Source of the DNA: Caenispirillum bisanense
GTDB taxonomy: Bacteria > Pseudomonadota > Alphaproteobacteria > Rhodospirillales > Rhodospirillaceae
Length of the DNA stretch: 64,000 bases
Direction: 5' to 3'
Assembly (NCBI RefSeq): GCF_039523075.1
Contig: NZ_BAAAEP010000018.1
Coordinates: forward strand, 1 to 64,000
Under the pieces are notes generated by a model that was given only the letters and a program-made list of their open reading frames with translations, ran no database searches and was not told where the DNA came from. The position numbers were made by a program, and so were the translations under genes. This document shows, in pieces, positions 62,296 to 64,000 of the stretch (position 1 is the stretch's first letter; every line of letters starts with the position of its first letter).

Positions 62296-62325
62296 ACGGC
62301 CCCGCACTTGATTTTGCGGGGCCGT
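62296..62325 (-). terminator. Terminator of the ubiK gene
   Basis: ACGGCCCCGCA (62296–62306) and TGCGGGGCCGT (62315–62325) form a perfect 11-bp stem. On the minus strand it is followed by TTCTTTTCGG, a good U-tract, 18 bp after the ubiK stop. Confidence 0.88.
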
Positions 62326-62342
62326 CACTTCATCCGGCGGGA

Positions 62343-62780
62343 TTACTCGCCCTTTTCCGGGCCTTCACCCTCCGGCGAGGCATCGGGCGGCGGCTCGGCG
62401 GCGGCGGCGGTCGGGCCGGCGGCGGCCTCGCCCTTCGGCTTCACCGCCTTGACGCCGGCGGCGTTGCGGTGGGCCTTCACCCGCCGGGTGGCATTGACCG
62501 AGGCGGCGGAGCTGGTGGGCCGCACCGACGGCTTGCGCTTGGCGGCCTCTTCCAGTTCGGCGATGCGGGCGGCCAGGGCTTCGTTCTCGGCCCGGGCTTC
62601 GGCGGCCATGGCGCGCACGGCCTCGAATTCCTCGCGCGTCACCAGATCCATCTCGGCGAGCACGCGCTCCAGCCGGTAGCGGATGATGCCTTCGATCTCG
62701 TCGCGCACGCCGGTCAGGGCGCCAAGGGCGCCGCCGGCCACCCGGGCGAGGTCGTCGAACAGGCGGTTCTGCGTCTGCAT
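62343..62780 (-). CDS. UbiK-like (BMFP) accessory protein
   Basis: A 145-residue protein. The first 80 residues are the BMFP/UbiK region: QNRLFDDLARVAGGALGALTGVRDEIEGIIRYRLERVLAEMDLVTREEFEAVRAMAAEARAENEALAARIAELE-type helices with a coiled coil at about 45–80. The last 60 residues are low-complexity Lys/Ala/Pro/Glu. In Escherichia coli UbiK is an accessory factor for ubiquinone biosynthesis; family members are also called membrane-fusogenic. It is divergent from hldD. Confidence 0.85.
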   Translation of the reverse strand: MQTQNRLFDDLARVAGGALGALTGVRDEIEGIIRYRLERVLAEMDLVTREEFEAVRAMAAEARAENEALAARIAELEEAAKRKPSVRPTSSAASVNATRRVKAHRNAAGVKAVKPKGEAAAGPTAAAAEPPPDASPEGEGPEKGE

Positions 62781-62949
62781 GGTCAGCTAGCCTTCCGTTG
62801 CGGCCGGACGGCGGGCACGACCGGCCGCCGGCGAATCCTGAAGCGGAGTATGGGTTGCCCGGCAAGGGCTTGCAACCGCCCACTCCTTGCGGCGGCGCAG
62901 GTGCGGCCCTATAACCGGACAGGCCTGCGGATTATCGGGAGTTGCCTGC

Positions 62950-63936
62950 ATGTACGTGGTCACCGGCGGCGCCGGGTTCATCGGTTCGAACATCCTTGCC
63001 GCCCTGGAAGCGCGCGGCGCCCACGATCTGGTGGTGGTGGACCGGCTGCGCGACGGCGGCAAGTGGCGCAACGTCGCCAAGCGGGAACTGACCGACATCG
63101 TGGCGCCGGAGCGGCTGTTCGACTTCCTGGACGCCCACCGCACGCGCATCGAGGCCATCTTCCACATGGGCGCCATCTCGGCCACCACCGAGCGCGACGC
63201 CGACAAGATCATCGAGAACAACTTCACCCTCTCCATCGCGCTGTGGAAGTGGTGCACCGTCAACCGGGTGCGGCTGATCTATGCCTCCTCCGCCGCCACC
63301 TACGGCGACGGCACCGCCGGCTTCGTCGACGACATGAGCGCCGGGCACCTGGCCACCCTGCGGCCGCTGAACGGCTACGGCTGGTCCAAGCACCTGTTCG
63401 ACCGCCGCATCTCGCGCCGGCTGGCGGAAGGGCGGGAGGCGCCGCCGCAGTGGGCGGGCCTCAAGTTCTTCAACGTCTACGGCCCCAACGAGTATCACAA
63501 GGGATCGCAGTCGAGCGTCGTGTCCCAGGTCTACCCCAAGGCCGCCGTCGACGCCCATTTCGACCTCTTCCGCAGCCACAACCCGGCCTACCCCGATGGC
63601 GGCCAGCTGCGCGACTTCATCTATGTCAACGACGTGGTCGACGTGATGATGTGGCTGCTCGACACGCCCTCCGTCAGCGGCCTCTACAACGTCGGCACCG
63701 GCAAGGCGCGGTCCTTCGCCGATCTGGCCGGCGCCGTCTACCGGGCGCTCGGCAAGGCGCCCAACATCCGCTTCAAGGACATGCCGGTGGAGCTGCGCGA
63801 CAAGTACCAGTACTTCACCCAGGCGGACATGAGCCGCCTGCGCGCCGCCGGCTACGACAAGCCGTTCACCGAGCTGGAGGATGGCGTCGGCGATTATGTC
63901 CGCCGCTACCTGCACAGCGCCGATCCCTACAAGTAA
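62950..63936 (+). CDS. hldD: ADP-L-glycero-D-manno-heptose 6-epimerase
   Basis: A 328-residue short-chain dehydrogenase-fold epimerase for the LPS heptose precursor. The NAD(P) site VTGGAGFIGSNIL lies at residues 4–16; FHMGAISATTERDADKIIENN is diagnostic of this enzyme, then YASSAATYGDG, the catalytic tyrosine/lysine region GYGWSKHLFDR, FFNVYGPNEYHKGSQSSVV and RDFIYVNDVV. The organism therefore likely makes heptose-containing LPS core. GGGAG/TTGCCTG precedes the ATG at 62950. lgt follows 22 bp downstream. Confidence 0.96.
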   Translation: MYVVTGGAGFIGSNILAALEARGAHDLVVVDRLRDGGKWRNVAKRELTDIVAPERLFDFLDAHRTRIEAIFHMGAISATTERDADKIIENNFTLSIALWKWCTVNRVRLIYASSAATYGDGTAGFVDDMSAGHLATLRPLNGYGWSKHLFDRRISRRLAEGREAPPQWAGLKFFNVYGPNEYHKGSQSSVVSQVYPKAAVDAHFDLFRSHNPAYPDGGQLRDFIYVNDVVDVMMWLLDTPSVSGLYNVGTGKARSFADLAGAVYRALGKAPNIRFKDMPVELRDKYQYFTQADMSRLRAAGYDKPFTELEDGVGDYVRRYLHSADPYK

Positions 63937-63957
63937 CGACGGCAGGAGAGCCCGCCC

Positions 63958-64000
63958 GTGCTGACCTTCGCCCTGCCGTTCCCGGCCATCGACCCCATCG
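63958..64000 (+). CDS. lgt: Prolipoprotein diacylglyceryl transferase, N-terminal fragment
   Basis: Only the first 14 codons are in the window. The GTG at 63958 follows AGGAGAG and encodes VLTFALPFPAIDPI, the typical alphaproteobacterial Lgt N-terminus. Lgt transfers a diacylglyceryl group to lipobox cysteines. It lies 22 bp after hldD. The rest lies beyond the window, so this call rests on a short match. Confidence 0.7.
   Translation, partial: MLTFALPFPAIDPI

Overview
The window is a GC-rich stretch of bacterial chromosome with dense coding and short gaps. It most resembles an alphaproteobacterium of the Rhodospirillales type. This is inferred from gene content: an aerobic-type cobalamin cluster (CobN, CobW, CobO), a phasin, a DUF374–waaA–lpxK–lpxL-like lipid A operon, and the order YbjN–ProC and UbiK–HldD–Lgt. 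I saw no rRNA, tRNA, prophage, insertion sequence or CRISPR array.

Layout. 1–7 kb: a peptidoglycan-binding-domain protein cut by the window edge, a CinA-type molybdopterin-binding protein, a Tat-exported PhoX phosphatase, a HicAB toxin–antitoxin pair with its own palindromic operator, a DUF2237 protein, and a MarR regulator divergent from two membrane genes with a MarR-like operator between them. 7–18 kb: cobalamin biosynthesis (cobS with an apparent frameshift, cobC, cobU, cobW, cobN, cobO, an inserted YSC84-domain gene, cobQ; cobT divergent). 18–26 kb: a cyclic-nucleotide-binding/TPR protein, gamma-glutamyltransferase, an amidase, a flavin reductase-like protein, and a 585-bp gap with several dyads, one a perfect CRP-type palindrome. 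26–31 kb: the lipid A/Kdo operon, then a yybP-ykoY (Mn2+) riboswitch in front of a UPF0016/TMEM165-type transporter. 31–38 kb: an ECF41 sigma factor with its carboxymuconolactone decarboxylase partner and a matching promoter, a protein with an RGS-like domain, an atypical DapB, agmatine catabolism (aguA, aguB), and pyrophosphatase. 38–45 kb: MurJ, a PAS histidine kinase beside a Crp/Fnr regulator and a DUF2892 protein, an IscU-like protein, and a MEMO1–AMMECR1 fusion. 45–58 kb: MaoC, an amidase, two separate GT39 glycosyltransferase/PAP2 phosphatase pairs, an LptG-like permease, a PduO-type adenosyltransferase, etfB–etfA–hbd, a MetX-like exported hydrolase, a CsaA-like protein and PdxJ. 59–64 kb: phasin, a TetR-like regulator, ProC, YbjN, UbiK, HldD and the first codons of Lgt.

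The most unusual signal is a duplicated element of about 220 bp, at 45348–45571 (minus) and 58955–59173 (plus). Each copy has a conserved leader with two hairpins, a Shine-Dalgarno sequence, a 29–30-codon ORF (M-x-W-I-P-R … E-K-T-R), a third hairpin inside the ORF, and a terminal hairpin. Several stems differ between copies by compensating changes, so both an RNA structure and a peptide look conserved. I do not recognise this family.
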